12,902 nt of DNA from Gammaproteobacteria bacterium (GTDB lineage: Bacteria > Pseudomonadota > Gammaproteobacteria > GRL18). Both the position numbers and the translations under genes were made by a program. Shown here one piece after another: positions 1 to 7,249 of the stretch; position 1 is the first letter of the stretch, and each line of letters begins with the position of its first letter. The notes under the pieces were generated by a model. The model did not search any database, was not told the origin of the DNA, and saw nothing but the letters and a program-made list of their open reading frames with translations. The stretch covers positions 1-12,902 of the forward strand of contig WTAX01000536.1 of assembly GCA_013139395.1 (NCBI GenBank), read 5' to 3'.

Positions 1-155
1 AGTAAATAATCAATATCTGCCAATTCTATTTGTTCAATATTCTTTGGGCAGGCGCTATTTTCAGTGTCTTCCATCTGAGTGGCAATAGGCAAATATGTCT
101 GACAGGCATTTAAAAATAATAGCATTAATATTAATAAAATCAGTTTGTTCAACAT
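1..155 (-). CDS. Partial lipoprotein, last visible gene of the vWA/ExbB cluster (3' end outside window)
   Basis: The reading frame is open from an ATG at 155 down to the window edge, giving about 51 residues. It begins MLNKLILLILMLLFLNACQT, a classic lipoprotein signal: short basic start, hydrophobic core, and lipobox LNAC with the lipidated Cys at residue 18. Gln follows the Cys rather than Asp, which by the Lol sorting rule points to the outer membrane. A second ATG in frame at 161 is possible, but the AGAG just before it is correctly spaced only for the 155 start. The mature part begins TYLPIATQMEDTENSACPKN and contains one more Cys. The gene follows the second vWA gene after 49 bases with no visible terminator, so it probably belongs to the same transcript. 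Too little of the mature protein is visible to assign a family. Confidence 0.75.
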   Translation of the reverse strand, partial: MLNKLILLILMLLFLNACQTYLPIATQMEDTENSACPKNIEQIELADIDYL

Positions 156-204
156 AAACATCTCTATTTTCAGGTACTGCTTTTAGTCACAGGATCCATT
201 TTAA

Positions 205-1206
205 CTATTTTGTATGAGTTAAACCAACAAAACTACCATTATTATTTTCTGCCAGCTTTCTCATTAATGCTGAAAATCGGGCTATATTCATTTCTGTGCC
301 AGGATGACTAAATAATACCGGAAATCCAACCGCATTAATACGTACTCTTTTTTTACCCCGGCTGTTTCTACGATTCAACCTGTCAACTGTGTCTAACAGG
401 GACTGTATTGAGCCGCGAGAGAAATCATCACCAAAAACAAATAATGATAGTTGTTTATCGGTCGCATAAAAGTGCTTAATAGCGTATGTGATGCCTTCTT
501 CGGGTGATGAATTAGAAAAAGGCTCCCAGGATGATAATCGTTTTAATATTGAGCGTCTTCTTGCGGGTGTATCACTAATCCATTTACCGGCATATTGACT
601 GAACATATAATCACCCATATCATTCATCACCTGAATGCCTTTTACATTGGGGTGTATGTCTAATATTTCTTTCATTTTTTTTCTAACCAACGGCCAGGCA
701 AAATTTTTCATCGATCCTGAAGTATCAATGATAAAGATAATATATTCACTATTAACACTAATACCCCCCACGGTATTTTGTTTATTGATCACTGGTTTAT
801 TTTTTTGCAGGCGGCGCATTTCATCTGTTAATGTCTGTATTGCCTGACTCATTTTTTGTTCTATAATTTTTTGTGCAACTAAGTTCTGACTGCTTTCTTT
901 TGCTTCACCTTTGACGGTTTTCAATTGTGTTAATTTTATTTCATAGTTTTGAGTTATTTGCTGCAGCTGTTGTTCTGAATTGATTAATTCACTCTCTACC
1001 TGTTTTATTTCATCCTGTTTAATTATAAGTTGCTGCTGCAGGTCACTGAGCGTCTGTCTTAAATCAGCCGTTGCTTCTTCAACAACAATAGGCTGTGATA
1101 TCTTGCTTATTACTAATAATAAAATAATGGCACCAAAGCCACAGGAGATCACATCTAAGAAAGACAGATTAAAAATTTCTATCGCTTTTCTCTGCTTATG
1201 CTTCAC
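205..1206 (-). CDS. Membrane-anchored coiled-coil vWA protein with ExbD/TolR-like TM helix (second paralogue)
   Basis: 333 residues. Order of parts: short basic N-terminus (1-10); one transmembrane helix (about 15-36) with the motif FNLSFLDVISCGFGA and an Asp at 18; Gln/Glu/Lys-rich coiled coil (about 45-137); vWA domain (about 152-330). The MIDAS metal site begins DTSGS (D161, S163, S165), and the later acidic position is FGDD (D260/D261). The middle MIDAS position seems to be Ser (near 233-234) rather than Thr. The helix-plus-Asp layout matches the ion-carrying subunit of TolR/ExbD/MotB, but no TolR/ExbD or OmpA-like peptidoglycan-binding domain follows; the vWA domain takes its place. The start is a GTG at 1206 overlapping the upstream stop by four bases (GTGA), suggesting translational coupling to the first vWA gene. 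I infer a rod subunit working with the ExbB-like channel encoded at 2319-3119. The general vWA assignment is firm; the motor role is inference. Confidence 0.88.
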   Translation of the reverse strand: MKHKQRKAIEIFNLSFLDVISCGFGAIILLLVISKISQPIVVEEATADLRQTLSDLQQQLIIKQDEIKQVESELINSEQQLQQITQNYEIKLTQLKTVKGEAKESSQNLVAQKIIEQKMSQAIQTLTDEMRRLQKNKPVINKQNTVGGISVNSEYIIFIIDTSGSMKNFAWPLVRKKMKEILDIHPNVKGIQVMNDMGDYMFSQYAGKWISDTPARRRSILKRLSSWEPFSNSSPEEGITYAIKHFYATDKQLSLFVFGDDFSRGSIQSLLDTVDRLNRRNSRGKKRVRINAVGFPVLFSHPGTEMNIARFSALMRKLAENNNGSFVGLTHTK

Positions 1207-2303
1207 GGCCAGTCTCGACTTGGTGTCATAAAGGATCCATTAGTATCAATAGCTAATTTCCAATATAGTGATGCAGCCATTGGATCACCTTCCATCGGTA
1301 ATAAAATCGTATTCACTGGAATTCTTGATGGAATAATTTTAATTGCCTTACTAAATAATTCAATTCTTTCAGAGGGAGAGACTTTTCGTTTATTGCTTTT
1401 CTTATTACCCTGAGTTGGTAAGCCGTCAGTAATTAAAATAATATTATCAGGTTTTTGTTTTAATTTTAGGTTTGCTGCAAACGCTTTACTTAAATTTGTT
1501 CCATTTTCAGGTACTAATTGCTGCAATCGTTTAAACATTCTATTCATATGTGCCTGATCACTGGTTTTTATCCATTGATACGCCTGGTTATCAGCCAGTG
1601 ATTGAGTCTCTTTGTTAAAACTAACAATTAAAAACTGACTGCTTTTAGGTAAATTGGCCACCATCCATTTAACACTTTCAACTGCCTGCAGCCATTTACG
1701 TGCTGATTTTTTTATGCTGTTTGATAGGTTTCTTTTGACAATAATATTAACAATGGTTTCATCTAACATCGAAGCTGAGTTATCCAACAGGATCAATACT
1801 CTTTTACCCCCTAATTTTAAACCTGTTAAATACTGACGATGACCATCACCTTCATATTGACGTACTTTATTACCACTTTGCTTTTGAGAAGCTTCATTCT
1901 TTTTCTGTTGCTGAATATTTCTTTTTTCAATAGCTTTAATCTCATGCTGCAGATCTTTGACCTGTTTTTTTAATGCCTGAGTCTTACTGCTGTTCCGGCT
2001 ATTTTTTTTATCGATAGTCTGTAATGATTTATTGGTTTTCGTTAATTTGTGCTGTATTTCCTGCGTTTGCTGATAATTAGATGCTAATAATTTTTGCATA
2101 TTACTCTGTCGAATAGCTGCCGCCTTAGTCTCGTTGTCAAGTTGCTCGACTTGTATACGCAACTCTTCATTTTTAATTTTATTATCACTGACAATATGTG
2201 AATTAATTATCAATACTAATAAGACAACCGCACCAAAACCACAAAACATGATATCTAAAAATGCTAAATTAAAAGAATTAATTGTGCTGTTTTTCTTTTT
2301 CAT
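1203..2303 (-). CDS. Membrane-anchored coiled-coil vWA protein with ExbD/TolR-like TM helix (first paralogue)
   Basis: 366 residues. Order of parts: basic N-terminus; transmembrane helix (about 14-37) with FNLAFLDIMFCGFGA and an Asp at 17; long coiled coil rich in Gln, Lys and Asn (about 42-145); vWA domain (about 166-360). The MIDAS motif looks complete: DNSAS (D174, S176, S178), T269 in NGTNLSKAF, and D293 in ITDG. The topology should be N-terminus in, vWA domain in the periplasm. It shares the unusual FNLxFLDxxxCGFGA helix with the next gene, so the two are paralogues that may form a heterodimer, as ExbD/TolR/MotB-type subunits work as dimers. It starts 15 bases after the channel gene and its end overlaps the next start by four bases. 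No Shine-Dalgarno sequence is obvious before the ATG at 2303. Function beyond metal-dependent protein binding is unknown. Confidence 0.9.
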   Translation of the reverse strand: MKKKNSTINSFNLAFLDIMFCGFGAVVLLVLIINSHIVSDNKIKNEELRIQVEQLDNETKAAAIRQSNMQKLLASNYQQTQEIQHKLTKTNKSLQTIDKKNSRNSSKTQALKKQVKDLQHEIKAIEKRNIQQQKKNEASQKQSGNKVRQYEGDGHRQYLTGLKLGGKRVLILLDNSASMLDETIVNIIVKRNLSNSIKKSARKWLQAVESVKWMVANLPKSSQFLIVSFNKETQSLADNQAYQWIKTSDQAHMNRMFKRLQQLVPENGTNLSKAFAANLKLKQKPDNIILITDGLPTQGNKKSNKRKVSPSERIELFSKAIKIIPSRIPVNTILLPMEGDPMAASLYWKLAIDTNGSFMTPSRDWP

Positions 2304-2318
2304 TAAAAATCAATTGGG

Positions 2319-3119
2319 CTAGCTTCTTAATCTTGAGACTAGATTTTGATCGCAGTAATCTTCTGAATCCAGTACCAGACGTTCCTGTAGTAATTGCAGT
2401 TGATGAATAAAAAACATCAGTACGATGGAAATCACCAGTGCAATAAATGTTGAATTAAATGCCACCCCTAATGATTCGGTCACACCGGTTATATCTCCCT
2501 CCATTGCTCTATTAGCTTGTGATAAGGCATCACCAATACCTCTAACGGTTCCTATAAAGCCTACCGAGGGAATTGCCCATGCAATATAGCGAATAATGGA
2601 TAATTCTGTTTCCAGTCTTTGTGCTTCTGATTCACAAATATCTCGCATGGCTGAATGCGCATCATGCACATTGCGTGTCGCAGAAAAACGCTGCACAGTC
2701 ATTTTTAATGCTCTGGGCAATAAGTAATGATGAATATTCTCCGGGAATTCACTTATTCGTTGTAATAGTGATTTTGTATCTTCCGGCCCTATGGGTAAAT
2801 CAAACGGTAGCTTTAAGAGATCAACATCTAATAGTTTATTTTGTTTCCATGATGATAAGCCCTTAAAACTCATAATCGCTAATGCCCAGAACATTAAAAT
2901 AAAGCAGGCTTCCTGTTCATAATCTCTTACTACCACATAAAAATTACGTTTTTGAACATAGGATGTATCCGCAAGCATTGCTTTGTGTTCAGCCTGCATA
3001 AAACTATCAGCCTGTGGCCGGATGACAGATATATAGACACTATGAACAATAATAAAGGCAATTAGCAGTGAAAAGATTTGATATATTAATTCCGTTGGAA
3101 TGTAACTTCTATTATTCAT
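2319..3119 (-). CDS. MotA/TolQ/ExbB-family ion-channel protein
   Basis: 266 residues from the ATG at 3119. Hydrophobic segments, counted from that start, lie at about 12-33, 70-87, 175-199 and 214-240. The segments lie around a roughly 36-residue external loop and a roughly 90-residue cytoplasmic region, a four-helix MotA-like arrangement. The last two helices carry the family signature: IPSVGFIGTVRGIGDAL, then VTESLGVAFNSTFIALVIS. These match the TolQ/ExbB pattern G-x-x-GTV-x-GI and the following A/T-rich helix, including a Thr in each helix (GTV and NST) where ExbB and TolQ have theirs in the ion path. In-frame TTG (3131) and GTG (3128) starts exist further upstream. I prefer the ATG because GGTG sits six bases before it and nothing resembling a ribosome site precedes the TTG. 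It directly precedes two genes for single-pass proteins with a transmembrane Asp, the normal ExbB-ExbD or MotA-MotB order. Family confident; ion and physiological role unknown. Confidence 0.9.
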   Translation of the reverse strand: MNNRSYIPTELIYQIFSLLIAFIIVHSVYISVIRPQADSFMQAEHKAMLADTSYVQKRNFYVVVRDYEQEACFILMFWALAIMSFKGLSSWKQNKLLDVDLLKLPFDLPIGPEDTKSLLQRISEFPENIHHYLLPRALKMTVQRFSATRNVHDAHSAMRDICESEAQRLETELSIIRYIAWAIPSVGFIGTVRGIGDALSQANRAMEGDITGVTESLGVAFNSTFIALVISIVLMFFIHQLQLLQERLVLDSEDYCDQNLVSRLRS

Positions 3120-3233
3120 GATTGACACCAATACAGGTTTTTTAATTGTTTAATGTATATTTTTAAATAACGTTTGTTAGCTTATGGTTACTATTTTTAT
3201 ACAATATATATATATATGATTTAAGTAGTTAAT
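3120..3233 (-). promoter_or_regulatory. Intergenic gap with a possible promoter containing an (AT)7 repeat
   Basis: This is the longest gap inside the cluster, about 114 bases between the small secreted protein and the ExbB-like gene. It is almost pure A+T. On the minus strand TTAAAT and TATAAA (the latter near 3196-3201) are separated by 17 bases, and the spacer is largely an (AT)7 repeat at 3204-3217. This is a weak promoter match. I see no hairpin followed by a T-run that would act as a terminator. The gap may mark an internal promoter giving separate expression of the channel/vWA half, but in DNA this AT-rich such matches arise by chance. Confidence 0.25.
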
Positions 3234-3461
3234 TTATATATCAACAGGAAAAGATACTGAACTATCCGCATTTATTTTTTCACTGGGAATAAATTTAACT
3301 GGCTTTTTTATCGATTGCTTTATTTTTCTTTCTTTAGAACTTGTTGCTTGCTGTTGTTTTTTTTGCGTTTCTTGTTGTTCATCAGAATATACCAGTGAAA
3401 ACACAGGTATAATAAAAATACAGAAAAAAATAAGACTAAGCATCACTTTCATATCTTTCAT
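3234..3461 (-). CDS. Small secreted (periplasmic) protein, unknown family
   Basis: 75 residues. It has a clear Sec signal peptide (MKDMKVMLSL, then a hydrophobic core to about residue 20) with a likely cut after VYS at 26. The mature part is about 49 residues: a Gln/Lys-rich stretch (27-55) and a more structured-looking tail with FIPSEKINADSSVSFPVDI at the C-terminus. The ATG at 3461 overlaps the stop of the FHA/PEGA/SUMF1 gene by four bases (ATGA), supporting a real, translationally coupled gene despite the small size. In-frame Met codons at 4 and 7 are alternative starts. The Cys at 13 lies in the signal core and there is no lipobox. I do not recognise the family. Position suggests a small periplasmic partner of the SUMF1 protein or of the motor that follows. 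Confidence 0.7.
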   Translation of the reverse strand: MKDMKVMLSLIFFCIFIIPVFSLVYSDEQQETQKKQQQATSSKERKIKQSIKKPVKFIPSEKINADSSVSFPVDI

Positions 3462-6046
3462 TGAGCATACCTTGCTAATCTAAAACCAATATCATTGGCT
3501 TTTTTCTTACTATAACTTCGATAGCTCAATCTTAATTCTGTGATAGATGCATCACGCCAGCTAGCATCTCTCACTACTTTATGTGTTCCTTTTTTCGGGC
3601 CTTTTGGATTTAACGAGACTTTATTTCCTGATTGTCCAGAAGTAGGGGAGTAATAATCCTGACACCATTCCGAGACATTACCGCCTAAATCATAAAAGCC
3701 CATTTCATTTTTGGCATAACTTCCAATCGGTGCTGAGACACTTTGTTGATCATTATAGCCGCTAATCGTATTAGTGATATGTGTGCTGGCAGAATCATCT
3801 GCAAAGTTGCCGCTACCGTTTATAGGTGGATAATTACCATTCCAGGAATATTTTTTTTGATTTTTTCCTCTTGCCGCTAAAACCCATTCTGCTTCAAAGG
3901 GTAATCGATAGCCTTTATTGTCAGCATTGATATCAACCGGGCTCATTTTTCCATTTTCTTCTTTGTAATAGACTTCAATTGATTCTCGTTTACTTAACCA
4001 GTTAGCAAATCTGGCGGCATCCTGCCATGAAACATTAACTACAGGTTGATTATTCAGGTTAAGTGATTCATTATTTGTACTGCCTGAATTATGTGATTTT
4101 TTAAATTGTCGGTATTGTTTATTGCTTATCTCTTTTTCTGATAAATAATAAGCATAGTTTAATTGTATTTTATGTTCACTTTCATTGGAGCTTCGACCTG
4201 CTTCATTTTTCCTGGAACCCATCTTAAATAGTGCAGGCTGAACTAATATCATTTTTTGTTTGATGATATTTCGATAATTTTTGTTGTTTCCTGAATGGTT
4301 TTTATTATCATTTTTTTTATTTACAGTTTTAGTGACACTCGCCGATGATTTCTTCACACTATTTTTTTTCAAGATAAAGCTAATATTTTTACTATAAGCA
4401 TTAATGGTAATTTTTTTACTTTGTGTCTGATATCCTTTTGCCTGAACTTTAAGTAAATGATTTTTATTTGTTAAATTGAATTTTCCGGAATTTTCTTTTT
4501 GTTTTTTTCCATCGATATATAAGTCTGCATGTTTCGGTGAGACGCTGATAAAAACCAGACCTTTTTTTGCTGTTAATTTAAACTCTTCTTCTATACTTAT
4601 CTCTGGTTCTAATTTAACTATTTTTTTAGTGGTTTCAAAACCCTGTAAACTTAATTCAATTGTATGTTCCTGATAGGGGCTTAGTTTTAATGTTTGGGGT
4701 GTTTTACCAAGATACTGATCATCAACACGTATAATACTTTGTGAAGGGATTGAGCTTAAGTGTAAAATTCCATCTTCCGGCTCAAGCTCAAATGGTTTAA
4801 GACTCAGTTTATCTCCCGCCTTAATTGTAACTTGTTCTGTTTTTTCTTTAAATTTTTCCTTAGTGGCAAGAATAGTATACTGGCCTGTAATTAATTCAAT
4901 TTCTGTTACACCATTGATAACATTGTCATAAACTACTGATTTATTATCACTTGCTGAAGTGATAATTATTTTTGTCTCTTTTTGTGATGATTCGAGCCTC
5001 GCTATTCCCCAGTTTTGTTGTAATTTAATTTTGTATTTTTGCTGTTGGTTCTTTCCTTCAACCTTAATTTTTTGTTCATAGGCTTTATAGCGCGGATTAA
5101 TAATCCTTACATTATGTACTCCCTTATCCACTTCATATTGACGTAAAGTCATTTCATTGCTTGTATGGGCTAATAATATATCATCAATATAAATCTCATT
5201 ATTTTGTTCAGGGTTTATATCAAACTGAATAATTCCCGGTGTTTCTTTCATGGTAAAGGAAAAGTCATTATTTTCAACATTAATATCCAATGTACTACTA
5301 AGCGTTTTATATCCAATTTTTTTAGCTTCCAGTATGTATTTACCACTGAGCATAATATAGCGCTGATCAATTTTTATAGCAGGTAGAAAGCCTTTTAAAT
5401 TGATGCTATCAGCCTCTGGTTTAATATTAATAACAACTGTTTGTGCAAATAAAACAAAACCTGCTGCCAGCATTAGCAGTACTAATAACACTGGAATTAA
5501 TTTATATTTTGCTATTTTGTTTTTTGCACGATCAGGTTTCGTAGGACTCATCTTAAAATCTTTTAAAACTGATGTTTTTTGTTGCTGATTGTTAATGTTA
5601 TTATTATACTTATCACTATTCAGGGGGGGAATGATAACAGGGGCTTCAGGTTTTTTTGTGACTGTCATTAATACCTTATCACCTGAAACACTATAAATAA
5701 TTATCATTTTTTCAATTTGTATTATATCGCCTGATTTTAACCATACCGATTTTTTTATTATTTCATCATTATGAAATATGGTACCACTTATGCCATCTTC
5801 ATCTGGCTGAAAAAATAAATGATTGTCTTCTTCTGCAATATAACCGAAGATTTTTTTTTCTTGCTCCTTTTTTGTTTGTTCTTTTTTTGCTTGTTCACTT
5901 TTTAATAGTTCAGAGTTTTCATTAAGTGGTGCTATTAACAGTTGTCTTTCTTCTTGTATGAAATAAATTTTAAGCGGCAAATCAGCAGAACACATTTCTA
6001 TATGTTCTTTTTTATCATCATAGAAAATTTCTATCAATCGTGTCAT
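3458..6046 (-). CDS. FHA-like / TM / PEGA-repeat / SUMF1 (FGE-sulfatase fold) membrane protein
   Basis: 862 residues. The cytoplasmic N-terminus (1-125) looks like a divergent FHA domain: its end, HNDEIIKKSVWLKSGDIIQI (92-111), fits the 'NG..i...v.L..GD.I.ig' strands, but I cannot find the usual phosphothreonine-binding Arg and SxxH residues. A charged (EQxKK)3 repeat (51-65) interrupts it. One transmembrane helix follows at about 183-205. The periplasmic part has about five PEGA-like beta repeats (about 203-267, 271-341, 345-420, 427-492, 497-560), the clearest being IRVDDQYLGKTPQTLKLSP and LYIDGKKQK. A Lys/Asn-rich linker (561-595) leads to a SUMF1 domain (598-860) with MILVQPALFKMGS, PVVNVSWQDAARFANWLS, YRLPFEAEWVLAARG, MGFYDLGGNVSEWCQDYY and IGFRLAR. 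The two active-site cysteines of formylglycine-generating enzyme are absent from the C-terminal part, so a binding or scaffold role is more likely than catalysis. It overlaps both neighbours by four bases. Confidence 0.9.
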   Translation of the reverse strand: MTRLIEIFYDDKKEHIEMCSADLPLKIYFIQEERQLLIAPLNENSELLKSEQAKKEQTKKEQEKKIFGYIAEEDNHLFFQPDEDGISGTIFHNDEIIKKSVWLKSGDIIQIEKMIIIYSVSGDKVLMTVTKKPEAPVIIPPLNSDKYNNNINNQQQKTSVLKDFKMSPTKPDRAKNKIAKYKLIPVLLVLLMLAAGFVLFAQTVVINIKPEADSINLKGFLPAIKIDQRYIMLSGKYILEAKKIGYKTLSSTLDINVENNDFSFTMKETPGIIQFDINPEQNNEIYIDDILLAHTSNEMTLRQYEVDKGVHNVRIINPRYKAYEQKIKVEGKNQQQKYKIKLQQNWGIARLESSQKETKIIITSASDNKSVVYDNVINGVTEIELITGQYTILATKEKFKEKTEQVTIKAGDKLSLKPFELEPEDGILHLSSIPSQSIIRVDDQYLGKTPQTLKLSPYQEHTIELSLQGFETTKKIVKLEPEISIEEEFKLTAKKGLVFISVSPKHADLYIDGKKQKENSGKFNLTNKNHLLKVQAKGYQTQSKKITINAYSKNISFILKKNSVKKSSASVTKTVNKKNDNKNHSGNNKNYRNIIKQKMILVQPALFKMGSRKNEAGRSSNESEHKIQLNYAYYLSEKEISNKQYRQFKKSHNSGSTNNESLNLNNQPVVNVSWQDAARFANWLSKRESIEVYYKEENGKMSPVDINADNKGYRLPFEAEWVLAARGKNQKKYSWNGNYPPINGSGNFADDSASTHITNTISGYNDQQSVSAPIGSYAKNEMGFYDLGGNVSEWCQDYYSPTSGQSGNKVSLNPKGPKKGTHKVVRDASWRDASITELRLSYRSYSKKKANDIGFRLARYAQ

Positions 6047-7206
6047 ATTGTTTCTTTACACTTTACATTGAGTATAATTAATTGATCGGCGGCAGTTATG
6101 ACTACCTTCTTTCTAACATCACGATATCCCTCTCTTGAACCTACTATAGTATAATGACCTGGTCTTAATGTTAGTTTCTTTTCTGTTAATTTTCCAAAGC
6201 TGCCAACTTTATATATAGAGATTTCTGTTAAATTATCTGATTGTATTGTGACTTTTATTGGTATCGATGCTTCGTTTATGATCTTCTCTGCTGTTGAGAT
6301 TTTTCTTGTTAATCCTGGTGTTGTACTTAAGGGATATAACAGTTGCCGTTTTTCTTTAAGTTCACTCTTTATCAACTGGATTGAATTTTTTGCATTAGTT
6401 AATACTTTATCATCACTTAAACGTTCTGGTTTTTCTACAATATTATTGAGTATTGTATTTAGCTTCAGGTAAACATTTGCACGTTGTTTTTTTACTATAA
6501 TACTATTGATGTTAGCATCTATGGATAATATTTTTTTATAAACATTTATTGCCTGCAGCCATTGTTCATTTTTTTCTTCTTGTTGAGCAGTTTGTATTAA
6601 GTTATTTATTGTTAGTTGTTTTCTTTTATCAGTAATTCTTTGTTTAAGCTCTTTTATTACAGGTTCATTGGCTTTTAGCAGTCTGGCTACTGTCAGGTTT
6701 TTTTCTGCACGGTTAAAGTTATTTTTTTCTATTGCGGAAAGTACTTCGCTGATATTTTTATTAAATTCTTTCTCTAACGTTTCTTCTTCTAGCTTTTGTT
6801 TTAATACAGTTTCTTCTTCATTTTTTTTATTTACCAACTCAAGCTCAGCAGCTCGTTCTTTTTTTTCTTCAGTGTTAATTTCTGCTTCTTTTAGAAACTC
6901 TTTTTTTTTCTCTTCCTCTACGATTTTTTTTATTGGTTCACTGAATTCTTTAGTTACCTCTTTTTCTTCTTTGTCCTTATTAATTATTATTGTTTTTTCA
7001 GGTATCTTTTTGGGTTCACCAGTAGGAGGGGAGGAGGGTGGTGATAATAATAAACTTATTATAATTAAGATCAGACATATAATAGTACCCAGAAGTATTA
7101 GAATCAGGCTAGAAGATTTATTATTACTGGAAATACTATTTTCCATATCTTCTTTTATCTGTGCTTCCACACTGGAAGAGGGTGCTTTCAGGTTCACTTT
7201 GTCCAA
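6043..7206 (-). CDS. Single-pass membrane protein with coiled coil and C-terminal PEGA-like domain
   Basis: 387 residues. Parts in order: cytoplasmic tail (1-32); transmembrane helix (about 33-54); Pro-rich spacer (SPPSSPPTGEPKK); Glu/Lys-rich coiled coil (about 75-150); helical, TPR-like region (about 152-255) containing EKNNFNRAEKNLTVARLL and EKNEQWLQAINVYKKILSID; further helices to about 312; and a PEGA-like domain (about 316-381) with LTLRPGHYTIVGSREGYRDV. The coiled coil plus periplasmic C-terminal domain recalls TolA-like linkers in shape only. The assigned start is TTG at 7206, with TGAG eight bases before it; GTG at 7197 and ATG at 7146 are in-frame alternatives and the true start is uncertain. 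It follows the lipoprotein gene by 43 bases and its stop overlaps the FHA/PEGA/SUMF1 start (ATGA), so the two PEGA proteins are probably made together and may pair in the periplasm. Confidence 0.82.
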   Translation of the reverse strand: MDKVNLKAPSSSVEAQIKEDMENSISSNNKSSSLILILLGTIICLILIIISLLLSPPSSPPTGEPKKIPEKTIIINKDKEEKEVTKEFSEPIKKIVEEEKKKEFLKEAEINTEEKKERAAELELVNKKNEEETVLKQKLEEETLEKEFNKNISEVLSAIEKNNFNRAEKNLTVARLLKANEPVIKELKQRITDKRKQLTINNLIQTAQQEEKNEQWLQAINVYKKILSIDANINSIIVKKQRANVYLKLNTILNNIVEKPERLSDDKVLTNAKNSIQLIKSELKEKRQLLYPLSTTPGLTRKISTAEKIINEASIPIKVTIQSDNLTEISIYKVGSFGKLTEKKLTLRPGHYTIVGSREGYRDVRKKVVITAADQLIILNVKCKETI

Positions 7207-7249
7207 TTTGTTAACTCATTTTATCTTTTAATTGCTTTTTCCAAGACCC

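Noticed and set aside
205..3119. Bat (aerotolerance) or MoxR-vWA operon
   Set aside because: There is no MoxR AAA ATPase or DUF58 gene, and the vWA proteins have a different N-terminal helix and coiled coil.
3458..6046. Type VI secretion phosphorylation module (Fha/PpkA/SUMF1)
   Set aside because: FHA-, vWA- and SUMF1-type parts occur there too, but no kinase, phosphatase or core Tss gene is visible here.
3458..6046. Active formylglycine-generating enzyme
   Set aside because: The catalytic Cys pair expected in the C-terminal part of the SUMF1 domain is missing.
6668..7231. 187-residue open frame on the plus strand
   Set aside because: It is the mirror of the Glu/Lys-rich coiled-coil gene; its Ser/Phe/Leu-rich translation and lack of any domain or upstream signal mark it as a shadow.
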